DNA from: an uncultured Oscillospiraceae bacterium
GTDB lineage: Bacteria > Bacillota > Clostridia > Oscillospirales > Acutalibacteraceae
DNA length: 35,356 bases
NCBI GenBank assembly: GCA_900549055.1
Contig: URNB01000012.1
Span: 1 to 35,356, forward strand
Direction of reading: 5' to 3'
How positions within the stretch are numbered: the stretch's first letter is position 1; each line of letters begins with the position of its first letter. The notes beneath the pieces are model-generated. The model had not been told where the DNA came from, made no database searches, and worked only from the letters and a program-made list of their open reading frames with translations. Positions 14,667-23,361 of the stretch are shown here, one piece after another. The position numbers and the translations under genes are program-made.

Positions 14667-15752
14667 GTGAGCGGAGAAAAGGTAATGGTGGGAATGAGCG
14701 GGGGAGTAGACTCCTCGGTTTGTGCTGCTCTGCTTAAAGAAGCAGGCTATAATGTCTCGGGGGTAACACTGCGCCTTTATGACGGCGAGGATTACAACGC
14801 CGGGCTTACCAAAACCTGCTGCTCTTTATCGGACGTGGAAGACGCGCGCGCGGTTTGCGTGCGGCTGGGTATTCCGCATTATGCCTTTAATTTTAAGGAA
14901 AGCTTTGAAAAAGAGGTCATATCCGATTTTATAAACGAATATATAAACGGCAGAACCCCCAACCCCTGCATTGAGTGCAACCGCAAAATTAAGTTTGATA
15001 AAATGCTGCGCCGCGCCGAAACGCTGGGGTACGATAAAATCGCCACGGGGCATTACGCGCGTGTTAAAAGGGCGGAAAACGGCAGATACCTGCTATGCCG
15101 CCCGACGGATATAAATAAAGATCAGACCTATGTGCTTTACTCAATGACGCAGGAGGAGCTTTCAAAAACTCTGTTCCCCTTAGGCGACCTTACAAAGCCG
15201 CAGGTGCGTGAAATGGCCGAAAGGTACGGTTTTGTAAACGCGGCAAAGCCCGACAGCCAGGATATTTGCTTTGTGCCCGACGGTGATTACGCAGGCTTTA
15301 TTGAGCGGACTACGGGCAAAACTGCCGCTGCGGGGGATTTTACCGATGAAAACGGAAATCGCCTCGGTGAGCATAAGGGAATAATAAGGTATACAATAGG
15401 TCAGCGCAAGGGGCTGGGCATTGCGCTCGGTAAGCCCCGCTTTGTAATTGAAAAAAACGCCGAAAACAACACGGTGGTTTTAGGCGATGAAGATCGGCTT
15501 TTCTGCCGAAAGGTACTGGTAGACAGACTTAATTTTATCCCGTTTGATACGCTTGAAAACGAGATGCGGGTAACCGCAAAGCTGCGCTACCGCCACTTGG
15601 CGCAGCCCGCTGTTATAAAGCCCGACGGCGATAAAGTTATAATAGAATTTGACGAGCCGCAGCGCGCGCCCAGCCCCGGGCAGGCGGCGGTGTTTTACGA
15701 CGGCGACACGGTAGTGGGCGGCGGAACAATAGTGAAAGGGTGGAACGGATGA
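14667..15752 (+). CDS. mnmA: tRNA-specific 2-thiouridylase MnmA
   Basis: A 361-residue enzyme that makes 2-thiouridine at U34 of tRNA-Lys, -Glu and -Gln, using sulfur relayed from a cysteine desulfurase. The PP-loop SGGVDSS near residue 11 activates the uridine with ATP. The catalytic cysteines are visible in NPCIECN and SQDICFV, and GHYAR is the conserved tRNA-binding loop. GTG 14667 is preferred because CGGAGG lies 9 nt upstream and the PP-loop follows directly; an upstream ATG at 14625 would add a non-homologous leader through the hairpin region. The stop overlaps the next gene's start (ATGA). Confidence 0.94.
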   Translation: MSGEKVMVGMSGGVDSSVCAALLKEAGYNVSGVTLRLYDGEDYNAGLTKTCCSLSDVEDARAVCVRLGIPHYAFNFKESFEKEVISDFINEYINGRTPNPCIECNRKIKFDKMLRRAETLGYDKIATGHYARVKRAENGRYLLCRPTDINKDQTYVLYSMTQEELSKTLFPLGDLTKPQVREMAERYGFVNAAKPDSQDICFVPDGDYAGFIERTTGKTAAAGDFTDENGNRLGEHKGIIRYTIGQRKGLGIALGKPRFVIEKNAENNTVVLGDEDRLFCRKVLVDRLNFIPFDTLENEMRVTAKLRYRHLAQPAVIKPDGDKVIIEFDEPQRAPSPGQAAVFYDGDTVVGGGTIVKGWNG

Positions 15753-16402
15753 ACGCTGTTATTGAAAAAACAATGAAAAACCTTGAGCGCAACAATATGA
15801 AGGCGTATTACGCCGAAAACAAGGCGCAGGTCTGCGAAATAGTAAAGAGCATGCTTTTCCCCGGTGCGGTTATAACCGCGGGCGGATCTATGAGCCTTAA
15901 TGAAAGCGGCGTGTGGGATATTATAAGCGACCCCGAATATAAGTTTTTAAACAGATTAAAGCCCGGAATTTCCGAGGAAGAGCGCCTTGAAATTTTCCGC
16001 GCGGCAATAGGGTGCGATTTCTTTTTCTGCTCGTCAAATGCCGTTACCGAAAACGGCGAGCTTATAAATGTTGACGGAAATGCCAACCGCGTGTCCTCAA
16101 TCTGTTTCGGGCCAAAAAAGGTAGTTATGGTGGTAGGCGCGAATAAGATTGTAAAGGACGTTGATGAGGGGATTCTGCGCGTAAAGAAAACAGCCGCGCC
16201 TATGAATACGGCACGGCTGAGTGTTGACGCCCCCTGCAAAAAGCTGGGTCACTGCATATCCCTTGAAAAGAGCGAAAGCCCGAAAATGACCGACGGCTGC
16301 TGCGGCAGCACCCGCATTTGCTGCGATTATCTGATTTCGGCAATGCAAAGGGTTAAGGACAGAATAAATGTTATAATCTGCGCGGAAAGCCTGGGATATT
16401 AA
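15749..16402 (+). CDS. LUD-domain protein (LutC/DUF162-like lactate utilization family)
   Basis: A 217-residue single-domain protein. The N-terminus MNAVIEKTMKNLERNNMKAY, the nucleotide-fold stretch VITAGGSMSLNESGVWDI, then FFCSSNAVTENGELINVDG and VVMVVGANKIVKD are typical of stand-alone LUD-domain (DUF162) proteins common in anaerobes. LutC and its relatives act with LutA/LutB in lactate oxidation, but no lutA or lutB is present here, so the actual role is unknown. C-terminal cysteines (DGCCGSTRICC) are notable. Its ATG overlaps the mnmA stop by 4 nt, indicating translational coupling. A bidirectional terminator follows at once. Confidence 0.82.
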   Translation: MNAVIEKTMKNLERNNMKAYYAENKAQVCEIVKSMLFPGAVITAGGSMSLNESGVWDIISDPEYKFLNRLKPGISEEERLEIFRAAIGCDFFFCSSNAVTENGELINVDGNANRVSSICFGPKKVVMVVGANKIVKDVDEGILRVKKTAAPMNTARLSVDAPCKKLGHCISLEKSESPKMTDGCCGSTRICCDYLISAMQRVKDRINVIICAESLGY

Positions 16403-16446
16403 AAAAATCATCCTCCGAAATTAAGTAACGGAGGATGATTTTTTTT
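16402..16446. terminator. Bidirectional terminator between the LUD gene and the convergent isomerase
   Basis: A 12-bp GC/AT stem, AATCATCCTCCG (16406-16417) with CGGAGGATGATT (16429-16440), and an 11-nt loop. It is flanked by A on the left and T on the right, so it works for both convergent genes. Confidence 0.85.
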
Positions 16447-16451
16447 GCGCT

Positions 16452-17315
16452 TTACATTTCCTCAAACATATCGGCAAGCCGCCTTACCGCGGAGTATAGA
16501 TCCTTCATGCCGTCAATAATATTGTCCTTGCAAAAGCTTTTTAAATAATTGTCCGCTTCAAGCGTAAACCAGCCCTTATAGCCTATATCCTTAAGCGCCC
16601 TTACAACGGCGGCAAAATCAATAGACATTGAAAAGGGTATTTGGTGTGAATCGTGCCATTTGTCGTTATCATGGATATGCAGCGCCTGCAGGCGACGACC
16701 CAATGCGCGAGCCGTGTTTGCGGCGCCCTGACCCGCGCCGCGCATTTCGGCGTGACCTATATCAAGGCAGGCGACTAAAAAATCGTCGTTTACCGCATCA
16801 ACATGCTTTACAAAGCTTTCGGGCGTAGCACAGGCGGCAAAGCAGGCTTCGTCCTTTTCGCTGTCCCAATTCCACATATTCTCGGTTGCAATCTTAACAT
16901 TATGCTCCCTTGCAAAGGGCAGCAGCTCAAGATACATTTCGGCGTTTTCCTCGGCAGATTTATTGTTGTCGGGGTGGATAACGCATATTTCCCCGCCTGC
17001 TTCTGCGGTGCATTCTATCGCGCGCTTTAAATAAGAGCGTATTTCGGGGCAGGAGGACGGAAACGGCGCGTGTGACTGATTGCATACGATTCCGTTATCA
17101 AGTCCGATTTTTTTGAGTCTTCTTGCGAATGCAAGATAATCCTTTCCCGCAAGCGGATGGTTATTTTCAAGCAGCTTGCCCGATTGCCAATCGTATTTGC
17201 ACATTGCGAACATGGAGAAATCCCAGCCGTCAAAGCCTGCCTTTGCGACATATTCCACCGCTTTTTCTTCACCGAGGATAAGGGATGCTTCCTCTATTTG
17301 AGTTGAAGTTTTCAT
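16452..17315 (-). CDS. Sugar phosphate isomerase/epimerase family protein (TIM barrel), second copy
   Basis: A 287-residue xylose-isomerase-like TIM barrel. Typical elements: VAKAGFDGWDFSMF, GIVCNQSHAPFP, ICVIHPDNN, VKIATENMWNW with a metal Glu, LVACLDIGHAEM with D-x-G-H, ALHIHDND and GWFTLEAD. These supply His/Glu/Asp ligands for a divalent metal. Substrate unknown; probably a sugar or cyclitol isomerase. ATG 17315 has GGAGG about 8 nt upstream and its own promoter. Organisation and motifs parallel the gene at 4355-5260, but the two differ clearly in length and sequence, so they are old paralogues. Confidence 0.85.
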   Translation of the reverse strand: MKTSTQIEEASLILGEEKAVEYVAKAGFDGWDFSMFAMCKYDWQSGKLLENNHPLAGKDYLAFARRLKKIGLDNGIVCNQSHAPFPSSCPEIRSYLKRAIECTAEAGGEICVIHPDNNKSAEENAEMYLELLPFAREHNVKIATENMWNWDSEKDEACFAACATPESFVKHVDAVNDDFLVACLDIGHAEMRGAGQGAANTARALGRRLQALHIHDNDKWHDSHQIPFSMSIDFAAVVRALKDIGYKGWFTLEADNYLKSFCKDNIIDGMKDLYSAVRRLADMFEEM

Positions 17316-17347
17316 AGATCCAACCTCCGAAATTAATTTATATGCCG

Positions 17348-17376
17348 ATTATAACACCGATTTGCGGAAGAGTCAA
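17348..17376 (-). promoter_or_regulatory. Promoter of the second isomerase gene
   Basis: Minus strand: TTGACT (17376-17371), 17-bp spacer, TATAAT (17353-17348), 32 bp before the start codon. Confidence 0.7.
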
Positions 17377-17393
17377 TCAATAAAATCCGAAGC

Positions 17394-17421
17394 AAAAAAA
17401 GCGCCGGAAAACCGACGCTTT
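17394..17421 (-). terminator. Terminator of the HtrA protease gene
   Basis: Minus strand: AAAGCG and CGG pair with CCG and CGCTTT around TTTT, one internal mismatch, followed by seven T (17400-17394). It lies 18 bp past the htrA stop. Confidence 0.75.
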
Positions 17422-17439
17422 TATACTTTGCTTTCGGAA

Positions 17440-18879
17440 TCAGCTCACTGCGTTGTTTGAACCTATTGTTACGGTTGTTGAATAATATCTGCCGCTGCGG
17501 TAGATTTTAACGCTTACCTGATCGCCCGGCTTACATTTCTGCAAAAGGGATTCAAGCATGCTGTATTCAGTGATCTCGGTGCCGCCGAATTCGGTTATAA
17601 TGTCGCCCTTTGCAAGCCCTGCGTTATCGGCGGGACTGCCGTCAGCCACACTTGAAACCACCGCGCCCGACGGATATCCGTAATATTTCAGTACGCTCGA
17701 GTTATATTTCTCACTTACCGAAATTCCGAGGTACGGCTCGGGGTCGTTTTGCTTTTCGATTATATTCTTGCAGATTTCCGCAACGGTATTCGAGGGGATG
17801 GCAAAGCCCATGCCCTCAAATTCCTCGGATACAATCTTAGAGCTGTTTATTCCTACAAGCTGTCCCTTTGTGTTTACAAGCGCGCCGCCCGAATTTCCGG
17901 GATTGATTGCGGCGTCGGTCTGGATAAGCTTAACATCGGAATCCGAGGAAACCACGCGGTTGAGTCCGCTTATAACGCCGTAGGTAACGCTGTCCATAAA
18001 TTCAAGACCGCCCGGGTTGCCCACGGTTATAACATACTGACCGACCTTGAGCTTTGAGGAATCGGAAAATTCCGCAGGTGTTAAGCCTTTGGCGTTGATT
18101 TTTATAACTGCCAGATCGGTGGAGATGTTGTAACCCACCACGGTTGCTTCATACGAATCGGAATCGAGAGTATCGGTGAATACCTCTATTTTTGAACCGC
18201 TCTTGTTTGTCACCGCACCGGAAATAACATGGTAGTTGGTAATGATATATCCGTCGGCGGAATAAACAACGCCGCTGCCTTCGCCTGTCGATTCATTGCT
18301 GCTGCCGAAAAAGCTGCGCACTGAGGTGGTGGTTCTTATTCCCACAACGCTGGGCGTTACCTTTTTCGCAACCGCCTCAACAACGGATTCCGCAGTTTCG
18401 TCAATGTTTATATTAACATTGCTGCCCGAAACGCTTGAGGTTATCGGTGAGGAGGTATTGCTGCCGTTTTTTGATGAAAGCGTTACCGCCGCTATACCGC
18501 TGCCCGCACCTATGACCGCCGCCAAAAGTGCTGCCGCGATTACAGTGCCCGCGCCGAAGGCGCCCTTCTTTTTATTTTTTTTCTGCTTTGGCGGCCTTGC
18601 GTAAAAGGTGGTTCCGCCGTAATTGTAATTATTATTGCGGCTGTAATTTGCGCCGGAATCGGCATATGTCTGCCGAGCCTCCTGCTCTGCCTGAGGCGTG
18701 TCCTCTGCCCGTGCTGCGTTATCGGGCTGCTCGGGAGACTTAAATGCCTCGTCCTGAATTATGTCCTCGCGGCTCTTTGTGTAAAAACCGCCGTCCGGTG
18801 TTACGGTATAACCGTTTTCGTTTGTCACTTCGTCAAAGCCGCGAAGCTCGCCGTTTTGTTTATTATTATAATCGTCCAT
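17440..18879 (-). CDS. HtrA/DegP-like trypsin-type serine protease, membrane anchored
   Basis: A 479-residue protein. Residues 1-105 are a hydrophilic, Asn/Gln/Glu-rich cytoplasmic tail ending in a lysine cluster (KQKKNKKKG), 108-134 is a transmembrane anchor, and a Ser/Asn-rich linker (135-158) leads to the extracellular protease domain (about 165-370). The triad is visible as His217 (NYHVISGA), Asp255 (STDLAVIK) and Ser330 (NPGNSGGAL). A PDZ domain (about 383-475) contains YLGISV and GSPADNAGLAKGDII. It degrades or chaperones misfolded proteins outside the membrane, like HtrA/HtrB of Bacillus. ATG 18879 has AAAGGAGGAG upstream. It is divergent from the arg operon. Confidence 0.93.
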   Translation of the reverse strand: MDDYNNKQNGELRGFDEVTNENGYTVTPDGGFYTKSREDIIQDEAFKSPEQPDNAARAEDTPQAEQEARQTYADSGANYSRNNNYNYGGTTFYARPPKQKKNKKKGAFGAGTVIAAALLAAVIGAGSGIAAVTLSSKNGSNTSSPITSSVSGSNVNINIDETAESVVEAVAKKVTPSVVGIRTTTSVRSFFGSSNESTGEGSGVVYSADGYIITNYHVISGAVTNKSGSKIEVFTDTLDSDSYEATVVGYNISTDLAVIKINAKGLTPAEFSDSSKLKVGQYVITVGNPGGLEFMDSVTYGVISGLNRVVSSDSDVKLIQTDAAINPGNSGGALVNTKGQLVGINSSKIVSEEFEGMGFAIPSNTVAEICKNIIEKQNDPEPYLGISVSEKYNSSVLKYYGYPSGAVVSSVADGSPADNAGLAKGDIITEFGGTEITEYSMLESLLQKCKPGDQVSVKIYRSGRYYSTTVTIGSNNAVS

Positions 18880-19006
18880 AAAAACGCTCCTCCTTTGGTT
18901 TGACTATATTCTAAACTGCCATTATTACAGGCGTGATTCAAATATATGAATTTATCGTTAATAAATTTGACAGATTTGTTTCAGCCGTAAAATGAGATTT
19001 ATTATA

Positions 19007-19021
19007 TGCATATTTTATGCA
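19007..19021. promoter_or_regulatory. Distal palindrome, candidate ArgR operator
   Basis: TGCATATTTTATGCA, arms TGCATA/TATGCA, resembles the ARG-box half-site layout (TGNATA-N-TATNCA). It lies about 70 bp upstream of the argC promoter and about 130 bp after the htrA start, so either gene could be its target. Confidence 0.4.
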
Positions 19022-19091
19022 TAATATTTGCGTTTATGCGGCAAATGCAGCAGTTCATCACCAAAAACCCGAAAAACTCATATTAAATCAC

Positions 19092-19120
19092 TTGACAAGG
19101 TCGAAACAATATGCTAAAAT
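19092..19120 (+). promoter_or_regulatory. Promoter of the arginine operon
   Basis: TTGACA (19092-19097), 17-bp spacer, TAAAAT (19115-19120); near-perfect sigma-A promoter 42 bp upstream of argC. Confidence 0.8.
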
Positions 19121-19132
19121 ATGAGCATAATT

Positions 19133-19146
19133 TGAATATTTATGCA
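19133..19146. promoter_or_regulatory. ARG-box-like operator just after the transcription start
   Basis: TGAATATTTATGCA differs by one base from the arginine repressor consensus TGAATA-WW-TATTCA as I recall it. It lies 13 bp past the -10 box, where ArgR binding would block the promoter. A wider arm GCATAA...TTATGC (19126-19146) overlaps it. Confidence 0.55.
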
Positions 19147-19162
19147 ACCATGGAGAATACTT

Positions 19163-20089
19163 ATGAAAAAAATATTTATCGACGGCAGCGCCGGAACGAC
19201 AGGTCTTCGCATAAAGGAGCGGCTGCTTTTAAGGAAGGATATCGAGCTGATTATTCTGCCAGAGGAAAAAAGAAAGGACGAAGCATCAAGACGGGACGCT
19301 TTGAATTCGGCGGATATCGCCGTTTTGTGCCTGCCCGATGACGCGGCGCGCGAGGCGGCAGCGTTTGCCGAGAATCCCGACACGGTAATAATCGACACCT
19401 CTACCGCTTACCGCACCGATGAGAATTTTATATACGGTTTTCCCGAAATTGCCGATAACAGGCAAAGAATCGCCGCTGCCAAAAGAATTGCGAATCCCGG
19501 CTGCTACGCAAGCGGCTTTATTTCGCTTATCGCGCCGCTTACAGAAAATAAAATAATTGCGCCCGATACGCCGCTTTCCTGCTTTTCGCTGACGGGCTAT
19601 TCGGGCGGCGGAAAAAAGATGATTGCGGAATACCAAGCGGACGGAAGAGACCCGCTGCTTAACGCGCCGCGTATGTACGGGCTTGCGCAGAGCCATAAGC
19701 ACCTGCCCGAAATGAAAAAGGTGTGCGGACTTAAGACGGCTCCGATATTTTGCCCGATAGTAGCACCATATTATTCGGGCATGGAGGTCACGGTTTCGCT
19801 TTTCGGCGACTGTGTGCACGGCGGAAGCGCTGCGATAAAAGAGGTCTACCGCGATTATTATAAAAAAGGGCTGGTTCACTTTGAGGATAACAGTGAAAGC
19901 TTTCTTTCCGCCGCGGAGCTTTCGGGCTTTGACGATATGCAGATAACCGTTTGCGGGAACGAAGAACGGATATTGCTTGTATCGCGGTTTGATAATCTCG
20001 GAAAGGGAGCCTCGGGCTCTGCCGTTCAGAATATAAATATAGCCTTGGGAACAGAGGAGACCCTCGGACTTAATCTTAAATATAAATAA
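19163..20089 (+). CDS. argC: N-acetyl-gamma-glutamyl-phosphate reductase, short (type 2) form
   Basis: A 308-residue enzyme that reduces N-acetylglutamyl 5-phosphate to the semialdehyde with NADPH. IFIDGSAGTTGLRIKERL (4-21) is the type-2 nucleotide-binding start (type 1 has GASGYTG). Cys114 in NPGCYASG is the thioester nucleophile, and SHKHLPE supplies the conserved His. Length of about 310 also fits type 2. ATG 19163 follows GGAG at 8 nt; an upstream ATG at 19150 is out of frame. First gene of argC-J-B-D-F-carA-carB, behind a strong promoter and candidate ArgR boxes. Confidence 0.94.
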   Translation: MKKIFIDGSAGTTGLRIKERLLLRKDIELIILPEEKRKDEASRRDALNSADIAVLCLPDDAAREAAAFAENPDTVIIDTSTAYRTDENFIYGFPEIADNRQRIAAAKRIANPGCYASGFISLIAPLTENKIIAPDTPLSCFSLTGYSGGGKKMIAEYQADGRDPLLNAPRMYGLAQSHKHLPEMKKVCGLKTAPIFCPIVAPYYSGMEVTVSLFGDCVHGGSAAIKEVYRDYYKKGLVHFEDNSESFLSAAELSGFDDMQITVCGNEERILLVSRFDNLGKGASGSAVQNINIALGTEETLGLNLKYK

Positions 20090-20101
20090 GGAGCGTTAAA
20101 A

Positions 20102-21316
20102 ATGAAGATTTCAGACGGAGGAGTTTGCGCCGCAAAGGGCTTTTCGGCAAACGGCGTTCACTGCGGAATAAGGAAAAACAAAATTAAGAAGGATCTGTCG
20201 CTTATTGTAAGCGAAGTTACGGCGTCCTGCGCGGCGGTATACACCACCAATGCGGTGTTCGGTGCACCGATTACCGTAACGAGGAGCCACCTTGAAAACG
20301 GAAAGGCCAAAGCTTGCATTTGCAACAGCGGAATTGCGAACACCTGCTGCGCGGGCGGCGTTGAGACCGCGAATGAGATATGCCTTGCCGCGGCGGAAAC
20401 ACTCGGCTGTAAGGCGGAGGATATTGTTATAGCCTCCACCGGAGTTATAGGTCAGCCGCTCGATCCCGCTCCCATTAAGGCGGCGCTGCCGGCTCTTGCC
20501 GCGGGACTGAACGAAAACGGCAGCGAGGCTGCTGCGGCGGGAATAATGACCACCGACACCGTAAAAAAGGAAATTGCGGTAGAGTTTGAGCTCGGCGGAA
20601 AAACCTGTCATATAGGCGGCATCGCAAAGGGCAGCGGTATGATTCATCCGAATATGGCGACCATGCTTGTTTTTATAACGAGCGATGTATCAATCTCGCC
20701 CGCGCTTCTTAAAAAGGCACTTTCATCGGACATAAAAAATACCTTCAATATGATAAGCATTGACGGTGACACCTCCACAAACGATATGGTGACCGTGCTT
20801 TGCAACGGTATGGCGGGCAATGCGGAAATAACCGAAGAAAACGCAGATTATGAGACATTTATGACGGCGCTCAACACCGTAAATGTTCATCTGTGCAGGA
20901 TGATCGCCGCCGACGGCGAAGGCGCCACAAAGCTGCTCGAATGCAAGGTGAGCGGCGCGAAAAGCGAAAATGACGCAAAGGCGGTTGCGAAAAGCGTTAT
21001 ATGCTCAAGTCTTTTAAAGGCGGCGATGTTCGGGGCTGACGCCAACTGGGGGCGTGTGCTTTGCGCCGTCGGCTACAGTAAAGCAGAGGTTGACGTAAAC
21101 AAGATTGATGTTGCTTTTGCAAGTAAGGCGGGAACGGTTGAGGTATGCAAAAACGGCGCGGGAATAGAGTTTTCGGAGGAAAAGGCAAAGACCGTGCTTT
21201 CCGAAAAGGAAATAGAAATTCTCATAAGCCTTAACGACGGTGACGGGGACGCCACCGCCTGGGGCTGCGATCTGACCTATGATTATGTTAAAATAAACGG
21301 TGATTACCGCACCTGA
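20102..21316 (+). CDS. argJ: Bifunctional ornithine acetyltransferase/N-acetylglutamate synthase
   Basis: A 404-residue protein that recycles the acetyl group from N-acetylornithine to glutamate; many also use acetyl-CoA. It self-cleaves before the Thr of KGSGMIHPNMATML; here Thr187 is the new N-terminal nucleophile, giving chains of about 186 and 218 residues. NSGIANTC (75-82, oxyanion region), STGVIGQPL and the C-terminal WGCDLTYDYVKINGDYRT are family landmarks. Its presence explains why no argA or argE is needed here (cyclic pathway). It starts 12 bp after argC with GGAG upstream. Confidence 0.95.
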   Translation: MKISDGGVCAAKGFSANGVHCGIRKNKIKKDLSLIVSEVTASCAAVYTTNAVFGAPITVTRSHLENGKAKACICNSGIANTCCAGGVETANEICLAAAETLGCKAEDIVIASTGVIGQPLDPAPIKAALPALAAGLNENGSEAAAAGIMTTDTVKKEIAVEFELGGKTCHIGGIAKGSGMIHPNMATMLVFITSDVSISPALLKKALSSDIKNTFNMISIDGDTSTNDMVTVLCNGMAGNAEITEENADYETFMTALNTVNVHLCRMIAADGEGATKLLECKVSGAKSENDAKAVAKSVICSSLLKAAMFGADANWGRVLCAVGYSKAEVDVNKIDVAFASKAGTVEVCKNGAGIEFSEEKAKTVLSEKEIEILISLNDGDGDATAWGCDLTYDYVKINGDYRT

Positions 21317-21331
21317 ACGGAGGCAGAAAAA

Positions 21332-22189
21332 ATGGAGTTTTCAAATGCGGACAGGGCAGAGGTGCTGACCCAGGCGCTGCCGTACATTAAAAGATATACC
21401 GGTAAAACGGTGGTTGTGAAGTACGGCGGAAACGCAATGATAAACGAAACGCTCAAGCAGCAGGTTATGGAGGATATCGTTCTGCTGTGGCTTATAGGCG
21501 TTAAAATAGTGCTGATTCACGGGGGCGGCCCCGAAATCAGCGAGCTTATGAAGAAGGTCGGCAAGGAAAGTGTTTTTGTTGACGGGCTTCGGGTTACAGA
21601 TAAGGAATCTATGGAAATAGTTCAGATGGTTTTGGCGGGCAAGGTGAATAAAACGCTTGTAAACCTTTTGGAAATGAAGGGCGGAAGGGCAGTCGGACTT
21701 TCCGGAATAGACGGCAGAATCATAGAATCGAGGATAAAAAACGAGAAGCTCGGATTCGTCGGGGAAATTACAAAAATTAATCCGAAGACCATTGAGGATC
21801 TGCTTTCAAACGGTTATATCCCGGTTATTTCGACTATCGGCTGCGACGCGTCCGGAAATACCTATAATATAAACGGTGATACCGCCGCCGCGCATATAGC
21901 CGGGGCGCTGAACGCCGAGCGCCTTATCATGATGACGGATATAGACGGTATTTTAAGGGATAAGGACGATCCGTCTACCTTAATTCACGAAATTTCGATT
22001 GCCGAAACCGAAAAGCTTCATTCGGTCGGCATTATCTCCGGCGGAATGATACCGAAGGTGGAATGCTGCGTTGAGGCAATCCATAAGGGCGTTAAAAATG
22101 TGGTTATTATGGACGGCCGCGTACCCCATTCCATTTTGATGGAATTGCTTACCGATGAGGGCGCGGGAACTCTGTTTAAGGAGAAATAG
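21332..22189 (+). CDS. argB: Acetylglutamate kinase
   Basis: A 285-residue amino-acid kinase that phosphorylates N-acetylglutamate. KYGGNAM and LIHGGGPEIS are the glycine-rich ATP loops, RVTDKESMEIVQMVLAGKVN is the acetylglutamate region, and INGDTAAAHIAGALNAERL with MMTDIDGIL closes the active site. The N-terminal helix (about 1-18, AEVLTQALPYIKRY) is of the kind found in hexameric, arginine-inhibited enzymes, so feedback inhibition is plausible. Normal length. argD begins 2 bp after the TAG stop. Confidence 0.95.
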   Translation: MEFSNADRAEVLTQALPYIKRYTGKTVVVKYGGNAMINETLKQQVMEDIVLLWLIGVKIVLIHGGGPEISELMKKVGKESVFVDGLRVTDKESMEIVQMVLAGKVNKTLVNLLEMKGGRAVGLSGIDGRIIESRIKNEKLGFVGEITKINPKTIEDLLSNGYIPVISTIGCDASGNTYNINGDTAAAHIAGALNAERLIMMTDIDGILRDKDDPSTLIHEISIAETEKLHSVGIISGGMIPKVECCVEAIHKGVKNVVIMDGRVPHSILMELLTDEGAGTLFKEK

Positions 22190-22190
22190 A

Positions 22191-23357
22191 ATGAATATTA
22201 GGGAAACGGACGCCGAATACATTGCGGGAACATATAATCGCTTTCCGGTGGAGATAGTATCGGGAAGCGGCTCTGTTTTAACCGACACCCGCGGCAGGGA
22301 ATACATAGATATGGGCAGCGGTATCGGCGTAAATATATTCGGTGCGGCCGACGGCGAATGGGCGGCGGTGGTAAGCGCGCAGCTCGGCAAAATTCAGCAC
22401 ACCTCGAATCTGTATTACACCGAGCCATGCGTGAAATTAGCAAAGCTGCTGTGTGAAAAAACCGGCATGGGCAAGGTCTTTTTTTCAAATTCGGGCGCGG
22501 AGGCAAACGAGTGCGCCGTAAAGGCGGCAAGGAAGTACGCCGCACGGGAAAATGGAGACGCCTGCTACACAATAGTGACGATAAAAAACAGCTTCCACGG
22601 AAGAACGCTTACAACCCTTGCGGCAACCGGGCAGGAGCATTACCACGAGCTTTACCGACCGCTGACACCGGGCTTTGTTTCGGTAAACGCCGAAAAGCCC
22701 GAGGAATTAAAGGAGCTGGCGGGGCGGATAAAAATCGCCGCCGTGCTTTTTGAGTGCATTCAGGGCGAGGGCGGAGTTATCCCGCTCTCAAAGGATTATG
22801 TAAAATTTCTGCGTGAATTCACAGAGCAGAACGGCATTCTTTTAATGATTGATGAGGTTCAGACCGGCAACGGGAGAACGGGCAGGCTTTATTCATATAT
22901 GAATTACGGAATCACGCCCGATATTGTAACCACCGCAAAGGGGCTCGGCGGCGGACTCCCGATAGGGGCAACGCTTCTGTCGAAAAAGGTCGAAAATATA
23001 TTTGAATTCGGCGACCACGGCTCTACCTTCGGCGGAAACCCGGTCTGCTGCGCGGGCGCGTACAATGTTATAAGCCGATTGGATGAGGAATTTTTATCGG
23101 AGGTTGCCCGAAAGGGGAAAATGCTTGCCGACACACTGGCAGGTTCACCCGGAATTGAGGACATTACGGGTATGGGGCTGATGCTGGGACTTAAAACGAA
23201 AAGAGCCGCCGTTGATGTTATAAAGCAATGCATAAACGACGGGGTTTTGTGCCTTTCCGCAAAGGACAGGGTGCGCCTTCTCCCGCCGCTCAACACGCCC
23301 GACAGCCTGCTTTTAAGGGCTGCGGAAATAATAAAAAACGCCTGTAAAGGAGAATAA
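22191..23357 (+). CDS. argD: Acetylornithine aminotransferase
   Basis: A 388-residue class III PLP aminotransferase converting N-acetylglutamate semialdehyde to N-acetylornithine. SNSGAEANE (99-107) binds the cofactor phosphate, FHGRT follows, Asp221 (LLMIDEVQTG) contacts the pyridine nitrogen, and Lys250 (TTAKGLGGGLPIGA) forms the Schiff base. ATG 22191 is chosen since AAGGAG lies about 8 nt upstream; a longer frame from 22155 would overlap argB with an unlikely Arg-rich leader. Placement among arg genes argues against a GABA or ornithine transaminase. Confidence 0.94.
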   Translation: MNIRETDAEYIAGTYNRFPVEIVSGSGSVLTDTRGREYIDMGSGIGVNIFGAADGEWAAVVSAQLGKIQHTSNLYYTEPCVKLAKLLCEKTGMGKVFFSNSGAEANECAVKAARKYAARENGDACYTIVTIKNSFHGRTLTTLAATGQEHYHELYRPLTPGFVSVNAEKPEELKELAGRIKIAAVLFECIQGEGGVIPLSKDYVKFLREFTEQNGILLMIDEVQTGNGRTGRLYSYMNYGITPDIVTTAKGLGGGLPIGATLLSKKVENIFEFGDHGSTFGGNPVCCAGAYNVISRLDEEFLSEVARKGKMLADTLAGSPGIEDITGMGLMLGLKTKRAAVDVIKQCINDGVLCLSAKDRVRLLPPLNTPDSLLLRAAEIIKNACKGE

Positions 23358-23361
23358 TGCC

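Noticed and set aside
18880..19162. T-box leader for the arginine operon
   Set aside because: No T-box sequence (TGGNACCGCG-like) or terminator/antiterminator pair is present; ARG-box-like palindromes explain the region better.
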